Shown: positions 21,626-30,514, counted from the stretch's first letter. The stretch is 42,023 bases of DNA from Candidatus Aquidulcis sp. (GCA_020723345.1 DYJA01000059.1:1-42023); one strand, 5' to 3'. Program-made: numbers and translations. Notes: a model not told the origin generated them from the letters alone.

Positions 21626-22993
21626 ATGGAACCGACCAAAGCAATTCAGTACGCGCGCGACAATCGTGAGCGGTATCTTGCCGAACTGAAAGAACTACTC
21701 GCGATTCCCAGCATCTCGACGCTCTCGCAGCACAAGCCGGATATTTTGCGCGCCGCAGAATGGCTGACCAAGCAAATCGCGGCGATGGGTTTTCAGAACG
21801 TCGCGGTACTGCCGACCGCCGGTCATCCCGCCGTCTACGGCGAATATCTGCGCGCGCCCGGCAAGCCGACGATTTTGGTGTACGGACATTACGACGTGCA
21901 GCCGGTCGATCCGCTCAACGAATGGACGACGCCGCCGTTCGAGCCGACGGTGCGCGGCGAAAATATTTTCGCGCGCGGCGCGTCGGACAACAAGGGACAA
22001 ATTTTCGCGGCGATCAAGGCGCTGGAGGCATTGTCGAAAAACGAGGGAGTGCCGCTCAACGTCAAATTCCTGATCGAAGGCGAAGAAGAAATCGGCTCGC
22101 CCAGCATGGCAGCATTTATCGCACAGCACAAGGACAAACTGAAATGCGACAGCATCCTCAACACCGACATGGGCATTCCGAGTCCCGATTTGCCCGCGCT
22201 CACGTACGGGTTGCGCGGCTTGGCGTACTTTGAAGTGTGGGTCTATGGTTCGGCGCAAGATTTACATTCCGGCGTGTTCGGCGGCTCAGTCGCGAATCCG
22301 GCGGCGGTCTTGTGCGAATTGATCGCGGGCATGCACGACGCGGACGGACACATCACGCTGCCCGGTTTCTACGACAAGGTACGGAAACTGTCGGACGAAG
22401 AGCGCGCGGAAATCGCGCGGCTGCCGTTTTCCGACGACGATTGGCGCAAGACCGCCAACGTCCCGCGACTCGACGGCGAAAAAGGATTCACGACGCTCGA
22501 ACGACTCGGCGCGCGTCCGACGCTCGAAGTGAATGGCATCCTGTCCGGCTTTACCGGCGAAGGATCGAAAACCGTTTTGCCCGCGAAGGCGATGGCGAAA
22601 ATTTCGACGCGGCTTGTGCCGTATCAAGACGACAACGCGGTCGAAGAACAACTCAATGAATACCTGCGTCGTCACGCGCCGCCGACAGTACGCTGGCAAG
22701 TCAAAAAGATCGTCAGCGCGCCCGCCGTGCTCGTCAAGCGCGACACGCCCGCCGTGCGCGCGGCGATCAATGCGCTGCAAGCAACGTTCGGTGTCCCGCC
22801 GGTTTTCAAACTCGAAGGCGGCACGGTTGGAGTGGTCAGCACGTTCCAAACTGTTCTGGGAGTGGATCCGGTGCAAATGGGCTTTGGTCTGCCGGACGAC
22901 AACTTTCATTCGCCGAACGAAAAACTGCACTTGCCGACGCACTATCGCGGCATCGAAACGTACATCCGCTTTTTCGACGCGGCGGCGCAGTAA
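21626..22993 (+). CDS. M20-family metallopeptidase (dipeptidase)
   Basis: 455 residues from ATG 21626 (AGAGGAGACACC upstream); longer starts would translate the hairpin repeats. Di-zinc exopeptidase: first metal His88 with Asp90 in VYGHYDVQPV, bridging Asp121 in ARGASDNKGQ, catalytic Glu153/Glu154 in LIEGEEEIGSPS, and a late His in PNEKLHLPTHYRG. The middle dimerisation domain includes the DLHSGVFGGSVANP motif. The family removes amino acids from dipeptides or similar small substrates in the cytoplasm. Length suits the PM20D/ArgE-DapE-like dipeptidase branch. It ends in a GC-rich hairpin before the LacI gene. Confidence 0.92.
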   Translation: MEPTKAIQYARDNRERYLAELKELLAIPSISTLSQHKPDILRAAEWLTKQIAAMGFQNVAVLPTAGHPAVYGEYLRAPGKPTILVYGHYDVQPVDPLNEWTTPPFEPTVRGENIFARGASDNKGQIFAAIKALEALSKNEGVPLNVKFLIEGEEEIGSPSMAAFIAQHKDKLKCDSILNTDMGIPSPDLPALTYGLRGLAYFEVWVYGSAQDLHSGVFGGSVANPAAVLCELIAGMHDADGHITLPGFYDKVRKLSDEERAEIARLPFSDDDWRKTANVPRLDGEKGFTTLERLGARPTLEVNGILSGFTGEGSKTVLPAKAMAKISTRLVPYQDDNAVEEQLNEYLRRHAPPTVRWQVKKIVSAPAVLVKRDTPAVRAAINALQATFGVPPVFKLEGGTVGVVSTFQTVLGVDPVQMGFGLPDDNFHSPNEKLHLPTHYRGIETYIRFFDAAAQ

Positions 22994-23006
22994 AAACAAC
23001 CCCAAG

Positions 23007-23036
23007 ACCGCGCCGGTTTCGCGAGACCGGCGCGGT
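23007..23036. terminator. GC-rich terminator after the M20 peptidase
   Basis: ACCGCGCCGGT (23007-23017) pairs with ACCGGCGCGGT (23026-23036), 11 bp with an 8-base loop, followed by TTTGCCATTTT. Confidence 0.7.
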
Positions 23037-23051
23037 TTGCCATTTTCGATC

Positions 23052-23080
23052 TTGACAAACGCCTTGAAATCGTTTACAAT
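23052..23080 (+). promoter_or_regulatory. Consensus promoter of the LacI-family regulator gene
   Basis: TTGACA (23052-23057) and TACAAT (23075-23080) with a 17-base spacer. The whole spacer and most of the -10 lie inside the left arm of a large inverted repeat, so a bound repressor would cover RNA polymerase contacts. Confidence 0.75.
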
Positions 23081-23108
23081 ACGCCTTGTAAACGATTTCA
23101 AGGCGTTT
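23057..23108. promoter_or_regulatory. Large perfect inverted-repeat operator for autoregulation
   Basis: A 21-base arm beginning AAACGCCTTGAAATCG (23057-23077) is repeated exactly in inverse at 23088-23108, separated by 10 bases. The GTAAACGATTTC word resembles LacI/GalR half sites. It spans the promoter just upstream of the LacI-family gene. I saw no second copy elsewhere in the window by eye. Confidence 0.65.
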
Positions 23109-23142
23109 CCAATCCCCTTTGAGCAGGCGTGAAAGGATCAGC

Positions 23143-24153
23143 GTGGTTTCAGCGACGAGCCAAGATGTTGCCAAAAAAGCCGGTGTTTCCGTTGCCACCG
23201 TCTCGCGCGTCCTCAACGATTCCCCGCACGTCCGACCGACCGTCAAGCGCAAAGTGCTGCGCGCGGTCAAGGCGCTCAATTTTCAGCCGAATCGCACCGC
23301 CCAACGCTTGCGCGCCAAGCAAAGCAAAGTCCTCGGATTGATCATCTCCGATATTCAGAATCCTTTCTTCACCTCCGTCGTCCGCGGCATCGAAGATGTC
23401 GCCTATCACAACGGCTATTCGCTCGTTCTTTGCAACTCGGACGAAGACATCGAAAAAGAAAAACTGTACATCAACATCATGCGCGCGGAAGCGGTCGCCG
23501 GGGTCATCATCGCCAGCACGCTGGAATCGAATCCGCTCGTTTCCGATTTGCGCCAGCATGATATTCCCGTCGTCGCGGTGGATCGCCGGATCAAGAATCA
23601 GAAAATCGATTCGGTCTTTGTCGCGAACGCGCGCGGTGCGTACGCCGCCGTGTCGCATCTGATCGAACTGGGACACCGCAAAATCGGCTTCGTCGGCTTG
23701 CCCTGGACGTGCGTGCCGGGCAAGGAACGCTTCGATGGCTATCAGCAGGCGCTGCGCGAAAATAGCTTGCCGGTCGCGCGTTCGCTCGTCCGCATCGGCG
23801 ACGCGAAGCAACCCAGTGGACGCGCCCGCACGCTCGAACTATTGCAAAGCCAACCGTCTATCACCGCGCTGTTCGTCGCGAATAACTTGATGACGCTCGG
23901 CGCGCTCGATGCGATCCACGAATGTGGTTTGAAAATCCCCGATGATATTTCGATTGTTGGGTTTGACGATATGCCCTGGGCATCGCTGTTGCAGCCACCG
24001 CTCACCGCCGTCGCGCAGCCAACGTACGAACTCGGACACAAATCCGCCGAACTGCTGCTGGAACGCGTGAAGAATCCCGGCGCGCGCATGGAGCAAGTGC
24101 AACTCGATACGACGCTGATCGTGCGCGGTTCGACCGGAAAACCACGCGCATAG
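23143..24153 (+). CDS. LacI/GalR-family transcriptional regulator
   Basis: 336 residues from GTG 23143 (GAAAGGATCAGC upstream); a TTG at 23119 is the alternative. The N-terminal helix-turn-helix reads SQDVAKKAGVSVATVSRVLN (about 5-24), with hinge helix FQPNRTAQRLRAKQSKVLGL. The sugar-binding periplasmic-fold core includes IISDIQNPFFTSVVRGIED, VIIASTL, DIPVVAVDR, ELGHRKIGFVG and DDISIVGFDDMPWAS. Its own promoter carries a 21+21 inverted operator, pointing to autorepression relieved by a sugar effector. It is the first gene of the carbohydrate cluster and probably controls it. Confidence 0.93.
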   Translation: MVSATSQDVAKKAGVSVATVSRVLNDSPHVRPTVKRKVLRAVKALNFQPNRTAQRLRAKQSKVLGLIISDIQNPFFTSVVRGIEDVAYHNGYSLVLCNSDEDIEKEKLYINIMRAEAVAGVIIASTLESNPLVSDLRQHDIPVVAVDRRIKNQKIDSVFVANARGAYAAVSHLIELGHRKIGFVGLPWTCVPGKERFDGYQQALRENSLPVARSLVRIGDAKQPSGRARTLELLQSQPSITALFVANNLMTLGALDAIHECGLKIPDDISIVGFDDMPWASLLQPPLTAVAQPTYELGHKSAELLLERVKNPGARMEQVQLDTTLIVRGSTGKPRA

Positions 24154-24155
24154 AT

Positions 24156-24185
24156 TTGACGCGTACGTGGTGCACGAACTACGAT
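24156..24185 (+). promoter_or_regulatory. Weak candidate promoter before the aldolase gene
   Basis: TTGACG (24156-24161) and TACGAT (24180-24185) with an 18-base spacer, just after the repressor gene. It could drive the catabolic and transport genes separately from the repressor. Confidence 0.35.
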
Positions 24186-24207
24186 TCTATTTTTGGAGTG
24201 ATTCACT

Positions 24208-25122
24208 TTGCCATCAAAAAATGTGAACATTCGTGGAGTGATCGTTCCGCTCGTAACGCCATTCAAGGAAAATGGCGCGGTCGACGAAAAAGCACTGCCG
24301 CGCCTGATCGAATTTCTGATTCGTGCGGGCGTTCACGGCATCATGCCCGGCGGAACCACCGGCGAATTCGCGTTGCTGACCGTGGAAGAACGTCAGAGAA
24401 TTCTGGAGGTCACGCTCAACACGGTAAATAACCGAGTCTTGGTGCTTGCCCAAACCGGCGCGCCCAGCACCGAAACGACCATCGCGCTGACGCGCCACGC
24501 GCAATCCCTCGGCGTGGTTGCCGCGACGATCATTACACCGTACTTTGTGCGTTTGAGCGATGAAGCGTTGATCGAACATTACGCGCAGGTGGCGCAAGCC
24601 GTACCGGATTATCCGCTCTTTCTCTACAACATTCCACAGATGACGGGGAACAACATCACCGCGCCGGTCGTCAGCGCGCTCGTGCAGCGATGTCCGAACA
24701 TCATCGGCATGAAAGAAAGCAGCGGCAACCTGGGACAGATCATCGAATCCAAAGCTGCGGGCGGCGCGAATTTTCAAATGTCGATTGGCGGCGATGGATT
24801 GATTCTCTCGGCGTTGGTCGCGGGCGCAGTGACTGCTGCCGTTTCCGGCAACGCGAATCCTTGCCCCGAATCGTTTGTCGAGTTGTTCGAGTGCTATTGG
24901 CGCGGCGATCTTGCCGGCGCGCAAGCCGCGCAAGCGCGCATTCAGCATATCCGCCGAAATCTGAAAGACGGCGGCGATCTGTCGCTGTTCAAAGCCGCGC
25001 TCGCATATCGCGGTCTGCCGGTTGGCGGCGTGCGCGCGCCGCTGTTGAATGCGTCAAAGGAGGTGGTCAGCAAAAGTATGCAAGTGTTATTGGATCATGA
25101 TGTTAAATTGACACCCGCCTAA
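24208..25122 (+). CDS. DapA-superfamily aldolase/lyase (DHDPS, KDG-aldolase or NAL type)
   Basis: 304 residues from TTG 24208 (TTTGGAGTGATTCAC upstream). Schiff-base aldolase with PGGTTGEF (47-54), the Tyr140 proton relay in FLYNIPQMTG and the Schiff-base Lys169 in IIGMKESSGN. The family includes dihydrodipicolinate synthase, N-acetylneuraminate lyase and 2-keto-3-deoxy sugar-acid aldolases. I saw no pyruvate-binding feature that settles which. The sugar-gene context (LacI regulator, two CUT1 importers, isomerase, mutarotase) favours a sugar-acid aldolase rather than lysine synthesis; lysA lies far away with its own promoter. It comes just before the second binding protein (27-base gap). Confidence 0.9.
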   Translation: MPSKNVNIRGVIVPLVTPFKENGAVDEKALPRLIEFLIRAGVHGIMPGGTTGEFALLTVEERQRILEVTLNTVNNRVLVLAQTGAPSTETTIALTRHAQSLGVVAATIITPYFVRLSDEALIEHYAQVAQAVPDYPLFLYNIPQMTGNNITAPVVSALVQRCPNIIGMKESSGNLGQIIESKAAGGANFQMSIGGDGLILSALVAGAVTAAVSGNANPCPESFVELFECYWRGDLAGAQAAQARIQHIRRNLKDGGDLSLFKAALAYRGLPVGGVRAPLLNASKEVVSKSMQVLLDHDVKLTPA

Positions 25123-25149
25123 ATTCCAATTCCAAAGAGGAGAAGCAGA

Positions 25150-26517
25150 ATGAAAACGCGTCTCGCCTTTCTCGTTCTCGCGCTTGCGCTGGCATGGCTG
25201 ATCGCGTGCGCGCCCGCGCCAACGCCCGCGCCGACCGCCGCGCCCCCGACGGCTGCGCCCGCGCCGACAACCGCGCCTGCCGCCACGCAGCCCGCGGCTC
25301 CAGGCAAAGTTGTTTTCTGGATGAAGAAAGCCCTGGCTGACGCCTCCAACGAAGCCGTCACCGCGCGCGTCAAAGAGTTTGAAAAACAGAACAATGTCAC
25401 GGTCGATCTGCGGATCATGGCGTACGAAGATTTTGCGCCGCAGTGGAGCGCCGCGATCGAATCCGGCAACACGCCGGATGTGAGTTTCTTCGGTTACCAG
25501 GAAGTCGGGCAATACTATCGCCAGGGCGTCCTGATGGATGTGAGCGACCTGGTCAAGGAAATTCAAACCAAGAATGGCAAGATGACCGATTCGCTTGCCA
25601 ACGCCGTCACCTTCGAGAACAAACAGTGGGCAATTCCCTTCTGGTCCGAGTCCACCATTCTGTTCTATCGCAAGGACATGTTTGAAAAAGCCGGACTCAA
25701 GGGACCACCGGATACCTGGGATGATTTCCTCGCCTACGCCAAAAAGTTGACCGATCCCAAAGCCGGGGTCTACGGCGCAGGTTTCGGTCTTGGACGCAAC
25801 AACTCGGATACCGAATGGTGGATGCGTGATATCCTGTGGAGCAACGGCGCATCGTTGTTCAACAAAGACGGCTCCGCCGCCGCGGTTGATTCACCGGAAG
25901 GACGCGTCGCGTTCAATTGGCTGAAAGACTTTTTCACCACGTCGGGCGTGGTTCCGCCGGGCGCGATCGGGTGGGATGATTCCGGCAACAACAAGGCGTA
26001 CCTGGCTGGTCAATCCGCCATGATCATCAATGTTGGTAGCGTGTACTATGCGCTCTCGACTAACAAAGACAACGCCGAGTTGTTCAAGAACACCGGCTAT
26101 GCGCTCATTCCCAAGGGACCCAAGGGACGCTTTATCGTCGGTCTGTCCAACAACTTGGGCATTTTCAAGAAAGCCAAAAACCCGGACATGGCGAAGAAAC
26201 TGGTTGCCTTCATGCTCGACCTGGAGTGGCAGCGCATCTGGATGAAGGCATCCGGCTATCAGGTTGTTTCGCCGTATCCCAAGTTGGCAGAGGATGATTT
26301 CTGGAAGACCGAGGCGGGCAAAGTGTTCACCGACACGCCGAATTACTACATGTTCCTGGGTTATCCCGGTCCCTTTACTCCATCCGCCGGAGTTGTCGCC
26401 AACTCGCGCTTGCTGACCAACGCGGTCGAAAAAGTCGTCGTGCAAAAAGTTTCAGTGGATGACGCGATCAAGGCACTAGCCACCGACATCAACCAAGCCA
26501 TCGCGAAGAACAAGTAG
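25150..26517 (+). CDS. Sugar ABC transporter substrate-binding lipoprotein
   Basis: 455 residues, ATG after AAGAGGAGAAGCAGA. Signal MKTRLAFLVLALALAWLIAC ends in lipobox LIAC (Cys20), followed by an Ala/Pro/Thr linker (21-52). Family 1 binding-protein marks: KVVFWMKKAL, VKEFEKQNNVTVDLRIMAYE, AAIESGNTPDVSFFGYQEVG, FWSESTILFYRKDMFEKAGL and KGPPDTWDDFLAYAKKL. It should capture a sugar for the permeases at 26639 and 27571. A hairpin separates it from the permease genes, as often seen where the binding protein must be made in excess. Confidence 0.92.
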   Translation: MKTRLAFLVLALALAWLIACAPAPTPAPTAAPPTAAPAPTTAPAATQPAAPGKVVFWMKKALADASNEAVTARVKEFEKQNNVTVDLRIMAYEDFAPQWSAAIESGNTPDVSFFGYQEVGQYYRQGVLMDVSDLVKEIQTKNGKMTDSLANAVTFENKQWAIPFWSESTILFYRKDMFEKAGLKGPPDTWDDFLAYAKKLTDPKAGVYGAGFGLGRNNSDTEWWMRDILWSNGASLFNKDGSAAAVDSPEGRVAFNWLKDFFTTSGVVPPGAIGWDDSGNNKAYLAGQSAMIINVGSVYYALSTNKDNAELFKNTGYALIPKGPKGRFIVGLSNNLGIFKKAKNPDMAKKLVAFMLDLEWQRIWMKASGYQVVSPYPKLAEDDFWKTEAGKVFTDTPNYYMFLGYPGPFTPSAGVVANSRLLTNAVEKVVVQKVSVDDAIKALATDINQAIAKNK

Positions 26518-26546
26518 AAACGAAATATCCCCGCATGTCATCGTCG

Positions 26547-26586
26547 CTCCTCGCCCGGTTCGATCAGATTCGGATCGGGTGAGGAG
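26547..26586. terminator. Intra-operon hairpin after the binding-protein gene
   Basis: CTCCTCGCCCG (26547-26557) pairs with CGGGTGAGGAG (26576-26586), one wobble in 11 bp. It lies between the binding protein and its permeases without a T run, so it could stabilise the upstream message or attenuate read-through. Confidence 0.55.
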
Positions 26587-26638
26587 TCCTGCAAAATTAT
26601 CTCCGACTATTTTGCAAAGCAAAGCGAGGAAAGGCATT

Positions 26639-27574
26639 ATGAGCATTTCAGATACATCAGTGTCTTCCCCCCTTGTCAAGCGATCCTGGAAATCTCGATT
26701 CGATCTCGATCAACAGACCGCGTTCCTGGGTCTCGTTCTGGTTTCCCCGGTCGTCGTTTATCTGTTGATCGCGCAAGCGTACCCTTTTGCGTCCGCGGCT
26801 TTTACCAGTTTTACAGACAAGCGCATTGGCGTGCCGGGCGAATTTATCGGACTCGGCAACTATCTCGAATTGGCAAAGACGCCGCTCTTTTGGCAAGCCG
26901 CGCGAAATAGCGTGCTGTTTACGGCTCTCGCGATTATTACCAAACTCATCCTCGGCATGATCATGGCGCTGGTGCTCAACCAAAAACTGGTCTTGCAAAA
27001 TCTCTGGCGCGCGTTGCTATTTCTTCCGTGGACGATTCCGACTATCGTGACCGTGCTAACTTTTCAATGGATGTACAGTTCGACCGGCGGAGTGTTCAAC
27101 TATCTTTTGCTCCAAACCGATGTGATCCAGCGTCCGATTGATTGGCTCGGCACACCGATGAACGCGATGATCTCAGTCGTGCTGGTCAATGTGTGGCGCG
27201 GCACGCCTTTCTTTGGCATCAGTTTGCTCGGCGGATTGCAAGCCATTCCGGCAGAACAGTACGAAGCCGCGCAAATTGACGGCGCGAATGTGTGGCAACG
27301 CTATTGGTACATCACGCTGCCCGCAATTCGAGACGTCGCCTTGCTCGTGACTATCGTCTCGACGATTTGGACGCTCAACGATTTCCAAATCATCTGGGTG
27401 TTGACGCGCGGCGGTCCTGCCAACACGACCCAGGTTTTTTCGACGCTCACCTACACGACGGCATTCCTGAACCTGGACTTGGGTTTAGCGATCGCGATCT
27501 CTCTCGCCGCGGTGCCGTTCCTGGTGATTCTCATCTGGTGGGCGACGCGCTACGTCTTGCGGAGGGAGTCATGA
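26639..27574 (+). CDS. Sugar ABC transporter permease (MalF/UgpA type)
   Basis: 311 residues from ATG 26639 (GCGAGGAAAGGC upstream); the longer frame from 26579 would translate the leader. A CUT1 inner-membrane subunit. The first membrane segment is FLGLVLVSPVVVYLLIAQAY (about 30-49); a second group starts at SVLFTALAIITKLILGMIMA. The EAA loop that docks the ATPase is EQYEAAQIDGANVWQRYWYI followed by TLPAIRD, then LNDFQIIWVLTRGGPANTTQ. It overlaps the next permease by 4 bases (ATGA), so the two are translationally coupled. Confidence 0.93.
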   Translation: MSISDTSVSSPLVKRSWKSRFDLDQQTAFLGLVLVSPVVVYLLIAQAYPFASAAFTSFTDKRIGVPGEFIGLGNYLELAKTPLFWQAARNSVLFTALAIITKLILGMIMALVLNQKLVLQNLWRALLFLPWTIPTIVTVLTFQWMYSSTGGVFNYLLLQTDVIQRPIDWLGTPMNAMISVVLVNVWRGTPFFGISLLGGLQAIPAEQYEAAQIDGANVWQRYWYITLPAIRDVALLVTIVSTIWTLNDFQIIWVLTRGGPANTTQVFSTLTYTTAFLNLDLGLAIAISLAAVPFLVILIWWATRYVLRRES

Positions 27575-28401
27575 AGGCGCGACACAGGGTTTCTCAATTT
27601 GTAACGTACGCCCTTTTGGCGATCATGCTCGTCATCGCGCTGTTCCCGATCTATTGGATTTTCATTACCTCGATCAAGCCCTCGGCGCAAATCTACGCGC
27701 TCGTGCCATCGCTCTGGCCCACCAACCCGACTGGGATCGGGTACACAAATCTATTTGAAAAGACCGAATTCGTCGCCTGGGTGTTCAATAGCGCGATCGT
27801 CGCGATCATCGTTTCGGCGTCTTCGATCTTCCTGAGTTCACTTGCCGCATACGCGCTCGCGCGCTTTCAATTCGCCGGACGCGAATTCATCGGCATGTTG
27901 ATCCTGGTCGCCTACTTGTTGCCACCGGCGTTGCTCTTCATTCCACTTTACATTCTGGTCACGCGCCTGGGTTTGGCGCAATCCATCGTCGGTTTGGTTT
28001 TTGTCTACCCGACCATCACCGTTCCGTACGCGACCTGGGTGCTGACGAGTTATTTTCGCAGTCTCTCGGTGGATTTTGAAGAAGCCGCGATGATTGACGG
28101 CTGTTCGCGCCTCGGCGCGCTGCGTCACGTCACGCTGCCCTTGGCGGGTCCGGGCGTAGTCGCAACGTTTATCTTTGCGTTTACTTTGTGCTGGAGCGAA
28201 TATCTTTACGCGCTCGTAATTTTGAGCGGACAGACTCAGACAATCCCGATCGGTTTGGCGGGTCTGATCGTCGCGGACGTGCCTAAGTGGAACGAAATCA
28301 TGGCGGGCGCGATGATCACATCAATCCCAGTTGTAATTCTATATACCGTCGCCTCGCGCTATATTGTCTCAGGGCTGACTCTGGGAGGAGTAAAGGGATG
28401 A
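27571..28401 (+). CDS. Sugar ABC transporter permease (MalG/UgpE type)
   Basis: 276 residues, ATG overlapping the previous stop as ATGA with GCGGAGGGAGTC upstream. The first membrane segment is YALLAIMLVIALFPIYWIFI; later parts include SSIFLSSLAAYALARFQFAG and the EAA-like loop DFEEAAMIDGCSRLGALRHV followed by TLPLAGPGVV. It ends SRYIVSGLTLGGVKG, the usual MalG-like C-terminus. It completes importer 2. Its stop overlaps the dehydrogenase start as ATGA, so transport and catabolism are coupled. Confidence 0.93.
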   Translation: MKARHRVSQFVTYALLAIMLVIALFPIYWIFITSIKPSAQIYALVPSLWPTNPTGIGYTNLFEKTEFVAWVFNSAIVAIIVSASSIFLSSLAAYALARFQFAGREFIGMLILVAYLLPPALLFIPLYILVTRLGLAQSIVGLVFVYPTITVPYATWVLTSYFRSLSVDFEEAAMIDGCSRLGALRHVTLPLAGPGVVATFIFAFTLCWSEYLYALVILSGQTQTIPIGLAGLIVADVPKWNEIMAGAMITSIPVVILYTVASRYIVSGLTLGGVKG

Positions 28402-29363
28402 CGAAAGAAGCGGAGAAAAAGGGAAAGGTTGCCGTCCTCAATTTCAATCACGACCTCACGATTGAACGCAATTTGCTAGAAGCTGCCGGGTTTTATCTTT
28501 ATCCGGCGCAGTGCGCGACCGAAGACGATGTGATCGCCGCGGCGCACGACGCGCTGGGCATCCTCAACGTCTACGCGCGCATCACGCCGCGCGTCGCCGC
28601 CAACCTCAAGCAGTGCAAAGTGATCGTTCGCCCGGGCGTGGGGTACGATATGATCGACGTCGCCGCCTGCCGCGCGCATGGAATTCAGGTCTGCTATTTA
28701 CCGGACTATTGCGTCGAAGAAGTCGCCGATCACGCGGTCGCGCTCCTAATGGCGCTCGAGCGCAAACTCTTGTTGCACCAGCGAAATTGCGAAAAGGGAA
28801 TCTGGAACGATCAACTCGCGCGACCGCTCCGGCGCCTCAATACATTGACGCTCGGATTGATCGGCTTGGGAAAGATCGGCAGACGGTTCGCCGCGAAAAT
28901 GCGCGAGATCATGCCGACGGTGATCGCCTACGATCCGTACTTGCCCGATGAATTATTCGCGCAGACGAACGTGAAAAAGGTCCCGCTCGAAGAACTCTTC
29001 CAGAATTCGGACGCGCTCGCGATCTTTGCGCCGTTGACGCCGGAGAATCGTCACATCATTTCCGCCGACTCGATCGAGAAAATGGCACGGCGTCCGGTCA
29101 TCGTCAACGTCAGTCGCGGCGGACAAATCGACACCGGCGATTTGATTGCCGCGCTGAAATCGGGCGCGCTTGCCGGCGCGGGCTTGGATGTGTTGGAGGA
29201 CGAACCGAAGATCAATCCCGAGCTCGCGCACCTCGACAACGTGATTCTGACGCCGCACGCGGGATGGTTTTCGATTGAAGCGGAAACGGAAAATCGAACG
29301 CGCACCGCGCAAGAGATCATCCGCGTCATTCGCGGCGAAGCGCCGCGCAATCCAGTGCCATAA
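28398..29363 (+). CDS. D-isomer-specific 2-hydroxyacid dehydrogenase
   Basis: 321 residues, ATG overlapping the permease stop (ATGA) with GGGAGGAG upstream. NAD(P)-dependent oxidoreductase acting on 2-hydroxy or 2-keto acids. The Rossmann motif GLGKIG is at 156-161 (LGLIGLGKIGRRFAAKM); catalytic Arg240 (NVSRGGQID), Glu269 (VLEDEP) and His287 (TPHAGWFS) are present. PGVGYDMIDVAA matches the family's substrate-side loop. The PGDH/CtBP-like branch fits best. In this operon it may reduce or oxidise a sugar-derived keto acid; serine synthesis is less likely since no other such gene is near. The 20 bases after it carry the ribosome site of the UroD-like gene. Confidence 0.92.
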   Translation: MTKEAEKKGKVAVLNFNHDLTIERNLLEAAGFYLYPAQCATEDDVIAAAHDALGILNVYARITPRVAANLKQCKVIVRPGVGYDMIDVAACRAHGIQVCYLPDYCVEEVADHAVALLMALERKLLLHQRNCEKGIWNDQLARPLRRLNTLTLGLIGLGKIGRRFAAKMREIMPTVIAYDPYLPDELFAQTNVKKVPLEELFQNSDALAIFAPLTPENRHIISADSIEKMARRPVIVNVSRGGQIDTGDLIAALKSGALAGAGLDVLEDEPKINPELAHLDNVILTPHAGWFSIEAETENRTRTAQEIIRVIRGEAPRNPVP

Positions 29364-29383
29364 CTCGCTGGAGGGCTGAGAAC

Positions 29384-30514
29384 ATAGTCCCTGTCCTTCA
29401 ACTCCGCAACCACATTCCGATCAGCGGACCTGCGCGCCGCGAACCCGCCGACGGCACCGAATCGCCGCTGCGCGTGTCGCTCGGCTTTGAGCCGGCGTGG
29501 TTCCATCGGCGTTGCGGCGTGGATTTTTCGGAGCGCTGGCACACCGATCCGATCTATCGCCACGATACGCTCGTCGCGATGAAAGCGGAACTGCACCGCG
29601 CGTTTCCGACGGTCGAGTACTGGGACGTGAATCGTGCCGACGACGCGTGGACGATTTCTGGCGCGTACGGTTCGTACTTTATCGCACAGGTATTTGGTTG
29701 TCAGTTGCAGTACGCGCCGGATCGCTGGACCCTGATCGCTCACAAACCAGCGCTGTCGCTTGAAGAACTTGCCGGCTTGCGCGTCGATGATTTGCTGAAC
29801 GCGCTCATCGTCGCCGATTTGTTTCGACAGATGGACAGTATCGAACGCGAAGGCGGAAAAATCCACGGCTATTTGAATTGGCAAGGCGTCCTCAACAACG
29901 CGTTCAATATTTGCGGGCAAGACATTTTCGTCGCGCTGACCGACGCGCCTGAACTCGCGCACAAATTTTTCGCGCTGATCACGGAGACGCTGATCGCACT
30001 CGCGCGGCGCGTGCAAGCGCGGCAACGCGCGTCGGGTTTTCACATCGATCAACTCGACGTGAGCAACTGCGTGATGAATATGATTTCGCCGCGCGCGTAT
30101 CGGCAATTCATTTTTCCGTACGACAAAATGATCGCGGAAAGTTTTGAACGCTTTGGAGTTCACACCTGCAATTGGAACGTGACGCCGTACCTCCAAGTGC
30201 TGCGTGAGTTGCCGAAAATGGGTTATCTCGATATGGGCATCGTCTCCGATCTGCGCCAAGCGCGCGCAATGTTCCCCGACGCGCGCCGCGCGGTGATGTA
30301 CTCGCCGGTGAAATTGCAGGACGCGTCCAGCGCGGAAATCCGCGCCGACATGCAAAAGATTTGCGACGAACTCGCGCCGTGCGATGTCGTGATGGCGGAC
30401 ATTCAAGCGACAACGCCGGACGCGCGCGTGAACGAATTGTTGGACATGTGTCGTTCTTTGGAGAATTCAGCGCAGCCCATTTCGCAAGGAGGTGGTGCAA
30501 TCGCACAAGATTGA
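29384..30514 (+). CDS. Uroporphyrinogen-decarboxylase (UroD)-superfamily protein, apparent AUA start
   Basis: 376 residues if started at ATA 29384, 8 bases after GGAGGG (29370-29375). The first conventional codon in frame is GTG 29474, with no ribosome site, and would delete NHIPISGPARREPADGTESP and LRV, which reads like the start of the domain. Core features: LGFEPAWFHRRCGVDFSERW, LQYAPDRWTLI, HIDQLDVSNCVMNMISPRAY, and an H-x-C pair (H260-T-C262 from ATA) in FGVHTCNWNV, followed by Cys in CDELAPCDVVMADI. H-x-C...C is the zinc site of corrinoid/CoM methyltransferases in this superfamily, so methyl transfer is possible; true heme synthesis is unlikely in this context. It is cotranscribed with the dehydrogenase. 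Confidence 0.75.
   Translation: MVPVLQLRNHIPISGPARREPADGTESPLRVSLGFEPAWFHRRCGVDFSERWHTDPIYRHDTLVAMKAELHRAFPTVEYWDVNRADDAWTISGAYGSYFIAQVFGCQLQYAPDRWTLIAHKPALSLEELAGLRVDDLLNALIVADLFRQMDSIEREGGKIHGYLNWQGVLNNAFNICGQDIFVALTDAPELAHKFFALITETLIALARRVQARQRASGFHIDQLDVSNCVMNMISPRAYRQFIFPYDKMIAESFERFGVHTCNWNVTPYLQVLRELPKMGYLDMGIVSDLRQARAMFPDARRAVMYSPVKLQDASSAEIRADMQKICDELAPCDVVMADIQATTPDARVNELLDMCRSLENSAQPISQGGGAIAQD

Noticed and set aside
24208-25122. Calling the DapA-family gene dapA of lysine synthesis
   Set aside because: The sugar-cluster context and distance from lysA do not support that; the family name only is kept.
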